NCBI RefSeq assembly: GCF_016508255.1 | Contig: NZ_JADVKT010000002.1 | Coordinates: forward strand, 496,001-560,000 | DNA length: 64,000 bases | Reading direction: 5' to 3' | From: Acinetobacter calcoaceticus | GTDB lineage: Bacteria; Pseudomonadota; Gammaproteobacteria; Pseudomonadales; Moraxellaceae | Shown: piece after piece, positions 26,541-35,766 of the stretch | How positions within the stretch are numbered: the stretch's first letter is position 1 | How the letters are laid out: the number at the start of each line of letters is the position of its first letter | Notes under the pieces: model-generated | What the model was told of the DNA's origin: nothing | The model's input: only the letters and a program-made list of their open reading frames with translations | The model's database searches: none | Made by a program: the position numbers and the translations under genes

Positions 26541-26798
26541 GCATTTGCCTAAAATGTGAGATTATTCGCTTATTTTAACAAATTTGACAAAATATCAAAA
26601 TAAGAAAAATAGTGCCAAAAAATAATAGTTAACTTATATTGTTGTATTTTAATAATATTTTTTTAATTGACTCAATTGTTCATTCAGATTGAATTATCTT
26701 TTCATTTCACATAGGATAAATATAAAGGATGTATAAATTAAAAATGTAGCAAACCTATTAAAACAACAACGGTTGAAATGAGTGAAGGAGGGTTACTT

Positions 26799-27047
26799 AT
26801 GCTATATCAATACCATTGTGCGTGTTGCGACAAAGTTGTGGCATCAACTGATAAATCATGTCCATATTGTGGTTCGCAACATATTCGAAGCCCGTATGGT
26901 TTGTGGATGTTTTGTGTGATGGCTTGTCTAGCGGTTGTAGTCGTATTCAAAGTTGTCCATATTTATGTCGAGAACCATCAAGATACTCCAATGCAGTCAA
27001 CTTTACTTGATGTGTTAAATCAAGATAATAAAACGACAAGACAATAA
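26799..27047 (+). CDS. Small zinc-ribbon membrane protein
   Basis: 82 residues from the ATG at 26799, chosen because a nearly perfect aaggaggg ribosome site lies just before it. The N-terminus has a four-Cys zinc ribbon (CACCDKVV...CPYCGSQHI). One membrane helix follows (MFCVMACLAVVVVFKVVHIYV), then a polar tail. The Cys pairs suggest metal binding at the cytoplasmic face. Single gene; function unknown. Confidence 0.75.
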   Translation: MLYQYHCACCDKVVASTDKSCPYCGSQHIRSPYGLWMFCVMACLAVVVVFKVVHIYVENHQDTPMQSTLLDVLNQDNKTTRQ

Positions 27048-27130
27048 ATTTTGTTCAAAACTAGAAATGATATGGAATCACGGATGGTTGCTAAAAGAGT
27101 AAACCCTACATACTATAAAATTTGAACTAT

Positions 27131-27160
27131 AAAAAAGCCCGCTCATTGGCGGGCTTTTTT
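27131..27160. terminator. Terminator after metK
   Basis: A-run, stem gcccgc/gcgggc, T-run; usable from both strands. Confidence 0.9.
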
Positions 27161-27171
27161 ATGAATTTATA

Positions 27172-28338
27172 TTAGAGGCCAGCAGCATCTTTAAGGGCAT
27201 CAACTTTATCAGTTTTTTCCCATGTAAATGCAGAGTCTGATCCTTCGCGACCAAAGTGGCCATAAGCCGCAGTTTGTTTATACATTGGTTGAATCAGATC
27301 CAACATGCGAGTAATACCAAACGGTCTTAAATCGAAATGATCACGTACAAGTTGAATAATCAACTCATCAGAAACTTTTGCTGTACCGAACGTGTTAATT
27401 GAAATTGAAGTAGGCTCAGCTACACCAATTGCGTAACTCACCTGAATTTCACATTTGTCAGCAAGACCAGCAGCTACAATATTTTTTGCAACGTAACGAC
27501 CCGCATATGCCGCAGAACGGTCGACTTTAGATGGATCTTTACCAGAGAAAGCACCACCGCCGTGACGAGCCATACCACCATAAGTATCTACAATAATTTT
27601 ACGGCCTGTTAAACCACAGTCACCCACAGGTCCACCAATAACGAACATGCCAGTTGGGTTAATATGGAACTTAGTAGCAGCATGGAACATTTCAGCAGGG
27701 ATAATCGGCTTGATAATTTCCTCAATGATCGCTTCTTTAAGCTGGCTTTGAGTAATTTCAGGATCATGTTGAGTAGACAAAACGACTGCATCTAGACGTA
27801 CAGGCTTGCCATTTTCATATGCAAAAGTAACTTGGCTTTTTGCATCCGGACGTAACCATGGAAGTGTGCCTGAGCGACGAAGTTCAGCCTGACGTTCCAT
27901 TAAACGGTGAGCATAAGAAATCGGAGCAGGCATTAACACATCTGTTTCACGGCTTGCATAACCGAACATCAAACCTTGGTCACCGGCACCTTGATCTTCA
28001 GGTTTTTGACGATCTACACCTTGTGCAATCTCTGGAGATTGTTTACCAATCATATTGATTACCGCACATGTTGATCCATCAAAGCCAAGATCAGAGTGGT
28101 GGTATCCAATACCGTTAACAGTATTACGAACAACAGCTTCAACATCAATATTAGCAGTCGTTGTTACTTCACCAGCAAGTACAACAGCGCCTGTTTTTAC
28201 CAGTGTTTCACAAGCAACACGTGCGTATGGGTCTTCTTTTAAGATTGCATCCAAAATAGCGTCGCTAATTTGGTCGGCCATTTTATCGGGATGACCTTCG
28301 CTTACAGATTCCGAGGTAAAAACAGCGTACTCGCGCAT
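27172..28338 (-). CDS. metK: S-adenosylmethionine synthase
   Basis: 388 residues. Signature motifs are [12 protein letters not shown] (near 118) and [19 protein letters not shown] (near 270); the start [19 protein letters not shown] is canonical. It joins ATP and methionine to SAM as a tetramer. It stands alone. Confidence 0.98.
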   Translation of the reverse strand: MREYAVFTSESVSEGHPDKMADQISDAILDAILKEDPYARVACETLVKTGAVVLAGEVTTTANIDVEAVVRNTVNGIGYHHSDLGFDGSTCAVINMIGKQSPEIAQGVDRQKPEDQGAGDQGLMFGYASRETDVLMPAPISYAHRLMERQAELRRSGTLPWLRPDAKSQVTFAYENGKPVRLDAVVLSTQHDPEITQSQLKEAIIEEIIKPIIPAEMFHAATKFHINPTGMFVIGGPVGDCGLTGRKIIVDTYGGMARHGGGAFSGKDPSKVDRSAAYAGRYVAKNIVAAGLADKCEIQVSYAIGVAEPTSISINTFGTAKVSDELIIQLVRDHFDLRPFGITRMLDLIQPMYKQTAAYGHFGREGSDSAFTWEKTDKVDALKDAAGL

Positions 28339-28876
28339 GAAAGTCCTATCTTGGTTATTTCAAAAGACATAATATGTTACATCGACTTGAGCTTAAGGAC
28401 CAGTTCATACTGACCAAAAAGCATGAATTTGTTTCATTTATACTGTGTTTTAATTGATAAGTGTATTAGTAAAATTGATATAAAGAATGTTAATTTAAAG
28501 TATTGGTATTTTAATAACTTGTTGTTAGTGCGTTTTTTAGACATATGATTTAACAAAAAGATTGTGTCCTACAAGTAGGATTTTAAAGAAAAGAAACATG
28601 ATCAATCTAGAGAGAGTTTTCAAAATATTTTGCCCATATATCAAAGTCTAATAGAATTACCTGTTCGCATATTTAGGTCGTATTTAAGAAAATGAGCAAT
28701 GTTTTGTATAACTTAAAGGTCTAAATGTTTTTTGTGTAACCAAGAAACGGTTAAAAATAAAGAAATATACTGTGTTGGGGTTTACCCTCAGCCTTTTTTT
28801 TAAGACAATATAGCGGCATTGAATTGTTATTCATCTTCTTCTTTTCATCAATCTATTAAAATTGGATTCTGATCTT
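28339..28876. other. Divergent metK/tkt upstream region
   Basis: 538 bases without a gene. No SAM riboswitch is recognisable. A 5-4-5 palindrome (tccta-caag-tagga, 28566-28579) and a T-run after ggggtttaccc (28773-28808) are visible but not interpretable. Confidence 0.4.
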
Positions 28877-30865
28877 ATGACGACCCCTTTAAACGAACGT
28901 CGTATTGCAAATGCAATTCGTGTATTGGCAATGGATGCTGTGCAACAGGCAAACTCAGGGCATCCTGGTGCTCCAATGGGGATGGCAGATATTGCTGACG
29001 TCGTCTGGCGCGAGTTTTTAAATCACAACCCAACTAATCCACAATGGGCAAATCGCGACCGTTTTGTTTTATCAAACGGCCATGGTTCAATGTTGCAATA
29101 TGCTTTGCTTCATTTAACAGGTTATGATCTTTCAATTGAAGATTTAAAACAGTTCCGTCAATTGCATTCTAGAACTCCGGGCCATCCTGAATATGGTTAT
29201 GCGCCGGGTGTAGAAACAACAACTGGTCCTTTAGGTCAAGGTATTGCTAATGCTGTTGGTTTTGCTTTAGCAGAAAAAACTTTGGCTGCTCAGTTTAATA
29301 AAGATGATTTAAACGTTGTAGACCATTTCACTTACTGTTTCTTGGGCGATGGCTGTCTAATGGAAGGTATTTCTCACGAAGTATGTTCTTTAGCGGGCAC
29401 ATTACAACTTGGCAAATTGATTGCTTATTATGATGATAATGGCATTTCAATTGATGGTGAAGTAGAAGGCTGGTTCAGCGATGATACAGAAGAGCGCTTT
29501 AAAGCCTATGGTTGGCAAGTTCTTCGTGTAGATGGGCATGATGCTGATGCGATTCGTCAAGCAACAATCGAAGCAAAAGCTGAAACTCAAAAACCAACCA
29601 TTATTATGTGTAAAACCATTATTGGTTTAGGTTCACCAAATAAGCAGGGTAAAGAAGACTGTCATGGTGCACCATTAGGTAAAGATGAAATTACTTTAAC
29701 TCGTGAAGCATTAGGCTGGAAAGAAGAAGCATTTGTTATTCCTGCTGATGTATATGCTGCATGGGATGCTAAAGCAAAGGGTAGTGAATCTGAAGCAGCT
29801 TGGAATATAGTGTTTGCACAATATCAAGCAAAATATCCAACTGAAGCAGCTGAGTTACTTCGTCGTATTAGCGGTGACTTACCAGCAGAGTTTGCTGCAC
29901 AAGCAGATGCATTCATTCGTGAAACAAATGCGAAAGGCGAAACAATCGCTACACGTAAAGCGAGCCAAAATACATTACAAGCATTTGGTCCTTTATTGCC
30001 TGAATTGCTAGGTGGTTCTGCTGACTTAGCTGGTTCTAACTTAACGCTTTGGAAAGGTTGCCAAGGCATTCAAGAAAACCCAGCTGGTAACTACGTATAT
30101 TATGGCGTACGTGAGTTCGGTATGACTGCAATTGCGAATGGCGTTGCATTGCATGGTGGTTTTGTTCCTTACGTTGCAACATTCTTAATGTTTATGGAAT
30201 ATGCGCGTAATGCAGTACGTATGTCTGCATTGATGAAACAACGTGTAATTCATGTTTATACACATGACTCAATTGGTTTGGGTGAAGATGGTCCAACTCA
30301 CCAACCAATCGAACAAATTGCTTCTTTACGTGGTACACCTAACCTAAATACATGGCGTCCTGCTGATACAGTAGAAACTGCTACTGCATGGAAATCTGCT
30401 TTAGAGCGTAAAGATGGCCCTACAGCACTTATTTTCTCTCGTCAAAACTTACCATTCCAAACACGTTCTGAAGAACAAATTCAAAACGTTGCAAAAGGTG
30501 GTTACGTTCTTGCTCAAGAAAAAGGCGAATTAAAAGCAATTATTATTGCAACTGGTTCTGAAATTTCTTTAGCAATGGAAGCTTATGCTCAGCTTGACGG
30601 CGTGCGTGTAGTTTCTATGCCATGTGCTGAAGAATTTATGAAACAAGACGCTGCATATCGTGAAGCTGTATTACCAGCTCATATCCGTGCGCGTGTTGCA
30701 GTTGAAGCTGCTCATGTTGATTACTGGTGGAAGTTTGTTGGTCTTGATGGCAAAGTGATTGGTATGACAACTTATGGTGAGTCTGCCCCAGCAAAAGATT
30801 TGTTCCAATTCTTTGGTATTACAACTGAAGCTGTTGTTGCGGCAGTAAAAGAGTTAACTGCTTAA
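28877..30865 (+). CDS. tkt: Transketolase
   Basis: 662 residues from the ATG at 28877 (a TTG at 28862 is in frame). Thiamine diphosphate site [12 protein letters not shown]; other conserved blocks are [36 protein letters not shown] and [16 protein letters not shown]. It transfers two-carbon units in the pentose phosphate pathway. In several bacteria tkt, pgk and fba are clustered; here pgk and fba are about 23 kb away. Confidence 0.97.
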   Translation: MTTPLNERRIANAIRVLAMDAVQQANSGHPGAPMGMADIADVVWREFLNHNPTNPQWANRDRFVLSNGHGSMLQYALLHLTGYDLSIEDLKQFRQLHSRTPGHPEYGYAPGVETTTGPLGQGIANAVGFALAEKTLAAQFNKDDLNVVDHFTYCFLGDGCLMEGISHEVCSLAGTLQLGKLIAYYDDNGISIDGEVEGWFSDDTEERFKAYGWQVLRVDGHDADAIRQATIEAKAETQKPTIIMCKTIIGLGSPNKQGKEDCHGAPLGKDEITLTREALGWKEEAFVIPADVYAAWDAKAKGSESEAAWNIVFAQYQAKYPTEAAELLRRISGDLPAEFAAQADAFIRETNAKGETIATRKASQNTLQAFGPLLPELLGGSADLAGSNLTLWKGCQGIQENPAGNYVYYGVREFGMTAIANGVALHGGFVPYVATFLMFMEYARNAVRMSALMKQRVIHVYTHDSIGLGEDGPTHQPIEQIASLRGTPNLNTWRPADTVETATAWKSALERKDGPTALIFSRQNLPFQTRSEEQIQNVAKGGYVLAQEKGELKAIIIATGSEISLAMEAYAQLDGVRVVSMPCAEEFMKQDAAYREAVLPAHIRARVAVEAAHVDYWWKFVGLDGKVIGMTTYGESAPAKDLFQFFGITTEAVVAAVKELTA

Positions 30866-30880
30866 ATATTGAAGTAGTAT

Positions 30881-30910
30881 AAAAAAGCGCTCCTAATGGA
30901 GCGCTTTTTT
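30881..30910. terminator. Bidirectional terminator
   Basis: A-run, stem gcgctcc/ggagcgc, T-run, between tkt and the osmC-like gene. Confidence 0.92.
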
Positions 30911-30921
30911 TATTTAAAATT

Positions 30922-31329
30922 TTAAATACTAAGTTCGGTTTGAATATTGATTTGAGACGTCAGTAACTTATGAATAGGGCAGCTTTCGGCAACTTTTAAA
31001 AGTCGCTTATGTTGATCTTCAGTAAATTCACCCTTTAGAGTAATTTTGCGTTCAATATTATTTTGACCTTTCTCTGGTTCACCATTTGGGTTTAAAGCTA
31101 AGTCTACTTGAACATGATCAATCTTAATTCCTTTAAGATTTGCATACATCTCTAGTGTAATGGTGGTACAAGCGCCCAAAGCAGACAGTAATATTTGAAC
31201 TGGGTTAGGAGCAGTATCTAGACCACCTTTGTCTGTAGGTTCATCAGCAAACCATTGATGACCCGAAGAATCGGTAAGGGTTACTCGATATGGAGTAGAT
31301 GTACTTTGTGCTTGAGCAGTATTAGCCAT
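30922..31329 (-). CDS. OsmC-family peroxidase-like protein
   Basis: 135 residues. The two redox cysteines of the family are present (C54 in LGACTTITLEMY and C117 in AESCPIHKLL). Members reduce organic hydroperoxides with a thiol cycle. It belongs to the short YhfA-like OsmC branch rather than Ohr. Single gene, divergent from the YceI gene. Confidence 0.9.
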   Translation of the reverse strand: MANTAQAQSTSTPYRVTLTDSSGHQWFADEPTDKGGLDTAPNPVQILLSALGACTTITLEMYANLKGIKIDHVQVDLALNPNGEPEKGQNNIERKITLKGEFTEDQHKRLLKVAESCPIHKLLTSQINIQTELSI

Positions 31330-31547
31330 GTTTTACCTTGTTATTGATCAATAAAATCGAAGTAAAAACGAATTAATTTGAGAATTCGAAAACGGTATGA
31401 CAATACCGATATCTCATAATATTGTTTTTAAATAATAACTGTAACGCTTTTATTGTTGCATGGATGAAACATATCGTTTTATAAAGAATAGTGAATTAAA
31501 TTACTTGATGTATACACTAACGACTATATCAATAAAGGATACGAAAA

Positions 31548-32129
31548 ATGCATCTTAAAACATTAAGCTTTGGTTTGGCAGTAGCATTGGCTAGTTCAGT
31601 TACTTTAGCTGCGCCAGTGGACTACAAAATTGATCCAACACATACAGCTACTGTTTTCTCTTGGAATCACTTTGGTTTCTCTACTCCAAGCGCTAACTTC
31701 TCGGATATCCAAGGTGTAATTAAAGTTGATAATGCTAAACCAGCAAATTCATCTGTAAATGTAACTATTCCTTTAAGCAGCGTTAATACAAACGTTCCTG
31801 CTTTAGATAAAGAGTTCCAAGAAGAAGCTTGGTTTAATGCAGCTAAATATCCAAATATTACGTTTAAAAGTACTAAAGTTGAAACCAAAGACAAAAAGCA
31901 CTTTAAAATTACTGGTGACTTAACTGTTAAAGGCGTAACTAAGCCAGTTGTACTTGATGCTGTTTTAAACAAGCAAGGCGAACACCCAATGGCAAAAGTT
32001 CCAGCGATTGGTTTTAATGCTACAACTTCATTCAAGCGTTCTGACTTTGGTCTTGGAAGCTATGTGCCGAATGTTGGCGATAAGATCACTGTAAACATTA
32101 CGACTGAAGCAAAAGTTGACAAAAAATAA
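31548..32129 (+). CDS. YceI-family periplasmic lipid-binding protein
   Basis: 193 residues. Signal peptide of about 21 residues (cut after TLA), then the YceI pattern DPTHTATVFSWNHFGFSTPSA, FKSTKVE and GDLTVKGVTKPV. Family structures are lipocalin-like barrels binding polyprenoid chains. It is secreted to the periplasm. A ggat ribosome site precedes the ATG. Confidence 0.92.
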   Translation: MHLKTLSFGLAVALASSVTLAAPVDYKIDPTHTATVFSWNHFGFSTPSANFSDIQGVIKVDNAKPANSSVNVTIPLSSVNTNVPALDKEFQEEAWFNAAKYPNITFKSTKVETKDKKHFKITGDLTVKGVTKPVVLDAVLNKQGEHPMAKVPAIGFNATTSFKRSDFGLGSYVPNVGDKITVNITTEAKVDKK

Positions 32130-32142
32130 GCTTTAAGTTTCT

Positions 32143-32170
32143 AAAAGCCCTCATTTTTGAGGGCTTTTTT
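32143..32170. terminator. Bidirectional terminator
   Basis: Stem aaagccctc/gagggcttt and T-run, between convergent genes. Confidence 0.9.
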
Positions 32171-32171
32171 A

Positions 32172-32762
32172 TTAAATTGGTTCTTTTTCATCTGGTTCTA
32201 TAAACACTAAAGGTTGATCAGGATCTACATTTCTTTTTTCAGATTTTTCTCTAAGAAATTGATAGGTAGGGACCTTCATTTTTGCCTGATCACGTAATTT
32301 CTTTTTAATATAAAGAACAAGAGCAAAACATGTAGTTGCAACAGTGAGCATCATACCATTCATATAACTCATGATTGAACTTACATAGCCAATCGTCGTT
32401 AATCGATGCATCATACGTTCAACTTGGGTACTACTTTCAATTCCGGTAATTGCCCAACTACATAAATGTTCGCAGTTATTAATAATCAGATGGTAATGGT
32501 TTTCATGCATACGTGAACGCATCCGGCGCACAACAGCTTTTCCTTTATAGCGTGGCGTGTCATAAGAGCGAACGTGTATTTTTTTGCCATGCGAGAATGC
32601 ATCTATTGAAGTGATTTCAATCGGGCGTTTTTTTATGAAATGCGCTAAGCCTGAATAATGGATAACTCGACCTCTCCCTGCGTATATACCATGATGGCTA
32701 TAGCCGAGATGTCTTACGATGAGATGAGCCCCTAGGGGGTAGCGCTTATTTTGTTGTTGCAT
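32172..32762 (-). CDS. LRAT-domain (NlpC/P60-like fold) membrane protein
   Basis: 196 residues. The LRAT catalytic set is readable: His23/24 in YSHHGIYAG, His35 in VIHYSG and Cys97 in NNCEHLC. A membrane helix covers about 134-152. Animal relatives transfer acyl chains from phospholipids; bacterial members are poorly known and may act as thiol acyltransferases or phospholipases. Single gene convergent with the YceI gene. The domain is clear; the substrate is not. Confidence 0.85.
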   Translation of the reverse strand: MQQQNKRYPLGAHLIVRHLGYSHHGIYAGRGRVIHYSGLAHFIKKRPIEITSIDAFSHGKKIHVRSYDTPRYKGKAVVRRMRSRMHENHYHLIINNCEHLCSWAITGIESSTQVERMMHRLTTIGYVSSIMSYMNGMMLTVATTCFALVLYIKKKLRDQAKMKVPTYQFLREKSEKRNVDPDQPLVFIEPDEKEPI

Positions 32763-32955
32763 GCTTACGCTGATCCAATAAAGTGTAAATGGCTTTTATT
32801 GAAAAGCTGCCCAACATTATAACCAATATCAGCTATGTGGAGTGTATTGATTACGTCGAATGAATGAGTTTGGTACATACCCAATCTATTTGTGCTTATT
32901 GTATATAATTTAAAGATTTAATATGAAGGAAAAAAGTCATGTCTGGTGATATTAA

Positions 32956-33702
32956 ATGAAATGGTTGATGTGGTGCTTAACCTTATATGGGCTTTTGATT
33001 CAGTCTGTCTATGCTATAGAACACAAGCAAGTTAAAACAATGGAAGGTGATCAATATGATGTGGTTGTAATTAGCAATTTAAAACAGCTACGTTTGTTTC
33101 TTAAGAATCCCACTAATCAACAGTATTACAAAAGCTTTAACAATATTCAGGAACATTTAAAGCAATGTGAACGACTTTCTTTCGCAATGAATGCAGGTAT
33201 GTTCCATCCAGGATTTTCTCCAGTAGGACTGTATGTTGAACAAGCTAAGTTAATTCGGCCCTTAAATGAAGATAAAGGATTGGGAAATTTCTTTTTACAA
33301 CCCAATGGTGTGTTAGGTTGGAATAAAAAACAGGCCTTTATTTTAACAACGCAGCAATATAGCCGACGAGATTTCAACGTTGATTATGCGACACAATCTG
33401 GCCCGATGTTAGTTATTGATGGAAAGATAAATTCCCTTTTTTTACCCGACTCTCAATCAAATAAAATTCGTAATGGAGTTGGTGTTCGGAATAATAAACT
33501 CTACTTTGTAATATCGAAAAATAGGGTGAGTTTTTATAAATTTGCTCAATTTTTTCAAAGAAATCTTAGGGTAGAGCAGGCTTTATATCTTGATGGTTCT
33601 ATTTCTAGTTTATATGTTCAAAAAGACAATCGTAATGATCAACAATTTGAAATGGGACCAATTATTGGTTGGGTAGATCAGACAGGTTGCAGTTTAAAGT
33701 GA
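32956..33702 (+). CDS. Phosphodiester glycosidase-family protein (DUF2233)
   Basis: 248 residues with a signal peptide (MKWLMWCLTLYGLLIQSVYA), so exported. The catalytic-domain stretches are FAMNAGMFHPGFSPVGLYVE, QSGPMLVIDGKIN, IRNGVGVRNNKLYFVIS and ALYLDGSISSLY, matching the family that includes the enzyme exposing mannose 6-phosphate. In bacteria it probably cleaves a cell-envelope sugar phosphodiester; inference. Confidence 0.88.
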   Translation: MKWLMWCLTLYGLLIQSVYAIEHKQVKTMEGDQYDVVVISNLKQLRLFLKNPTNQQYYKSFNNIQEHLKQCERLSFAMNAGMFHPGFSPVGLYVEQAKLIRPLNEDKGLGNFFLQPNGVLGWNKKQAFILTTQQYSRRDFNVDYATQSGPMLVIDGKINSLFLPDSQSNKIRNGVGVRNNKLYFVISKNRVSFYKFAQFFQRNLRVEQALYLDGSISSLYVQKDNRNDQQFEMGPIIGWVDQTGCSLK

Positions 33703-33730
33703 AAAAAAGCCAGTACAAGACTGGCTTTTC
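33702..33730. terminator. Bidirectional terminator
   Basis: Stem aaagccagt/actggcttt and T-run, between the DUF2233 gene and the small minus-strand gene. Confidence 0.9.
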
Positions 33731-33732
33731 TA

Positions 33733-33963
33733 TTAGTGAATAGATGGTTTTTGAGTGAGTTCATTTAACTCTTTTCGGCTATAACCACGGGAAATAAGAA
33801 CTTTTTTGATTCCCTTAATGACATCTTCATCTGTTGCTAATGCAAGAGCGCTTAGAAGTTGTTCATTTGTTTTACATGAGCAGTCATTTTCAATACAAGC
33901 AGTTTGGTTTTTATGCTCGTTATGCTGTTGATCTGCTAAGAACAGCTTTTGCCAAAAACTCAT
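33733..33963 (-). CDS. Small hypothetical protein with Cys cluster
   Basis: 76 residues. The first half has three Cys (ACIENDCSCK) that could bind metal. The second half is helical (LLSALALATDEDVIKGIKKVLISRGYSRKEL). No membrane helix. It shares a terminator with the DUF2233 gene. Family not recognised. Confidence 0.65.
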   Translation of the reverse strand: MSFWQKLFLADQQHNEHKNQTACIENDCSCKTNEQLLSALALATDEDVIKGIKKVLISRGYSRKELNELTQKPSIH

Positions 33964-34157
33964 AGAGCCTTCATATACAACTTAACATAGCTCGAAATAT
34001 AGCCAATTTAAAATAAAATACAAGCCTCTATAAGTGATAAAACCACCAATTGAACTCAAGAATTTTCGATAGGAATACTCGAGTTAAACGAAATTATGAC
34101 AGATAGATGACTTGATATTTTTTAAAAACTTAAATGATTAAATAAAAAATATTTAAA

Positions 34158-34188
34158 AAATAAGGAGATATATAACCTCCTTATTTAA
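34158..34188 (-). terminator. Terminator after trmA
   Basis: Stem aaataaggag/ctccttattt, just downstream of the trmA stop on the minus strand. Confidence 0.75.
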
Positions 34189-34211
34189 AAATTTACAATG
34201 AAATCTTTTGT

Positions 34212-35297
34212 TTAAATTTTCTCAAGTAATACACCTGATTCAACATGATGGGTATATGGGAACTGATCGAACAATGCAAACTTGGTAATACGATGAGTTA
34301 AACCTAATATTTTTAAATTTTCATATAGGGTATCTGGGTTGCATGATATATAAATAATACGCTCAAAGCCTTGTAATAATTTTAAAGTTTCATCATCAAT
34401 CCCTGCGCGTGGGGGATCAACAAATACGGTATCAAAGTCATAACTCTGGATATCAATATTGGCTTCTTGTAAGCGGCGGAATTCGCGCTCACCCTGATAG
34501 GCTTGAGTAAATTCTTCAGCTGAAAGACGGGCTACTTGAATGTTATTAATCTGGTTTTGTTCTATGTTCCATTGAGCAGCATAAACCGAAGATTTTGCAA
34601 GTTCTGTCGCTAGAACACGTTCAAACTTTAAAGAAAGGGGAAGAGTAAAGTTACCATTGCCACAATAAAGTTCTAATAAGTGTTTTTTCGATCCTTCAGC
34701 AGCATCACATGCCCATTGCAGCATCTTTTTGCAAACTTGTGCGTTAGGCTGAGTAAAGCTACTTTCAATTTGTTTGTATTTAAATGAGCGGTTTAAAAGT
34801 TCAAATTCTTCAACGACGAAATCATCGCCAATAATAATTTTCTGGCCACGACTGCGGCCCATAATTTTAATGTCTAACTTCTCAGCAAGTGCTTTAGCTG
34901 CCTGTTCCCATTCTTGATCTAATTTACGGTGGTAGATTAAGGTAACTAACATTTCTCCGCTAAGTGTAGCGAGGAAATCAGCTTCAAATATACGGCTAGA
35001 AAGCTTGGGTTCCGCTTTGAGTTCTTCCAAAAGTTTCGGCATTAAATCATTAATGCTTTGGTCCGCAATCGGAAACTCATCAATGCGTACAACGGTTTTC
35101 TGTTTGTCATCATCGTTACGTTCAAACATGGCATAGAACATGTCATTTTCTGTATGCCAGATACGAAACTCAGCACGCATACGGAAGTGTTGTTCAGGTG
35201 ACTCAAACACTTCTAATGTAGGTGGAGTAAATTCAGAAAATTGGGCAGTAATGCGGTCAATTTTAGTTTGAAGTTGTTGATGATAAGAAGAGGTCAT
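34212..35297 (-). CDS. trmA: tRNA (uracil-5-)-methyltransferase
   Basis: 361 residues from the ATG at 35297 ([14 protein letters not shown]), the length I recall for the Acinetobacter enzyme; an upstream ATG adds nine. SAM-binding [14 protein letters not shown], catalytic Cys in YISCNPDTL, and [10 protein letters not shown] are all present. It makes m5U54 in the T loop of tRNA. No iron-sulfur motif, as in TrmA rather than RlmD. Confidence 0.96.
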   Translation of the reverse strand: MTSSYHQQLQTKIDRITAQFSEFTPPTLEVFESPEQHFRMRAEFRIWHTENDMFYAMFERNDDDKQKTVVRIDEFPIADQSINDLMPKLLEELKAEPKLSSRIFEADFLATLSGEMLVTLIYHRKLDQEWEQAAKALAEKLDIKIMGRSRGQKIIIGDDFVVEEFELLNRSFKYKQIESSFTQPNAQVCKKMLQWACDAAEGSKKHLLELYCGNGNFTLPLSLKFERVLATELAKSSVYAAQWNIEQNQINNIQVARLSAEEFTQAYQGEREFRRLQEANIDIQSYDFDTVFVDPPRAGIDDETLKLLQGFERIIYISCNPDTLYENLKILGLTHRITKFALFDQFPYTHHVESGVLLEKI

Positions 35298-35397
35298 AGA
35301 CAAAGAAAATTTAGACAGAATCAAATAGTGAATGGTATCAAAAAAAACGAGGTTACAGGAGCCAATTTTAGCTAGATATCAATAAGGAAAACTATTG

Positions 35398-35661
35398 TTA
35401 AAATTCAGGATGTTTCAAAACGCGACTAATAAAATTTGATTTGATTGTTCTATCTTGATCTAAATGATTACACTGTAATTTTAATTGATTATATTCAATA
35501 AATATCTACTCTAAATCACCTTTTGAAATCGCATTAGGTATTGCAGATGCACTAATATGCTCAATTTTGGCAAATGGTAGAAGTGTAGAAACATCTTTTT
35601 GATATGAATTAAAAAGCTGAGCGCATTTTTGTTGATATTGTTCTGGTTCTAAAAAGATCAT
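35398..35661 (-). pseudogene. GrpB-family (UPF0157) pseudogene with internal deletion
   Basis: Reading from the ATG at 35661 gives 51 codons to an amber stop at 35507-35509: MIFLEPEQYQQKCAQ..., then FAKIEHISASAIPNAISKGDLE, the N-terminal block of GrpB-family nucleotidyltransferase-like proteins. The same frame continues past the stop with EYNQLKLQCNHLD...TIKSNFISRVLKH, the family's C-terminal block, to a TAA at 35398. About 90 central residues of a normal 170-180 are missing. A deletion joined the two ends near the stop. A GAG-type ribosome site remains. Clearly decayed. Confidence 0.85.
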
Positions 35662-35717
35662 TATTAGAATCTCAAATTTATAAAACTTATATATTTAAGA
35701 ATAGATTAGTTTATTAA

Positions 35718-35753
35718 ATAAAAAAGCCCAAATACTAAGATTTGGGCTTTTTT
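35718..35753 (-). terminator. Terminator after putA
   Basis: Stem aaaaagcccaaat/atttgggcttttt with T-run. Confidence 0.9.
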
Positions 35754-35766
35754 AGAAAATCATGGG

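Noticed and set aside
28339..28876. SAM riboswitch before metK
   Set aside because: No core of a known SAM riboswitch class could be made out by eye; a covariance search would settle it.
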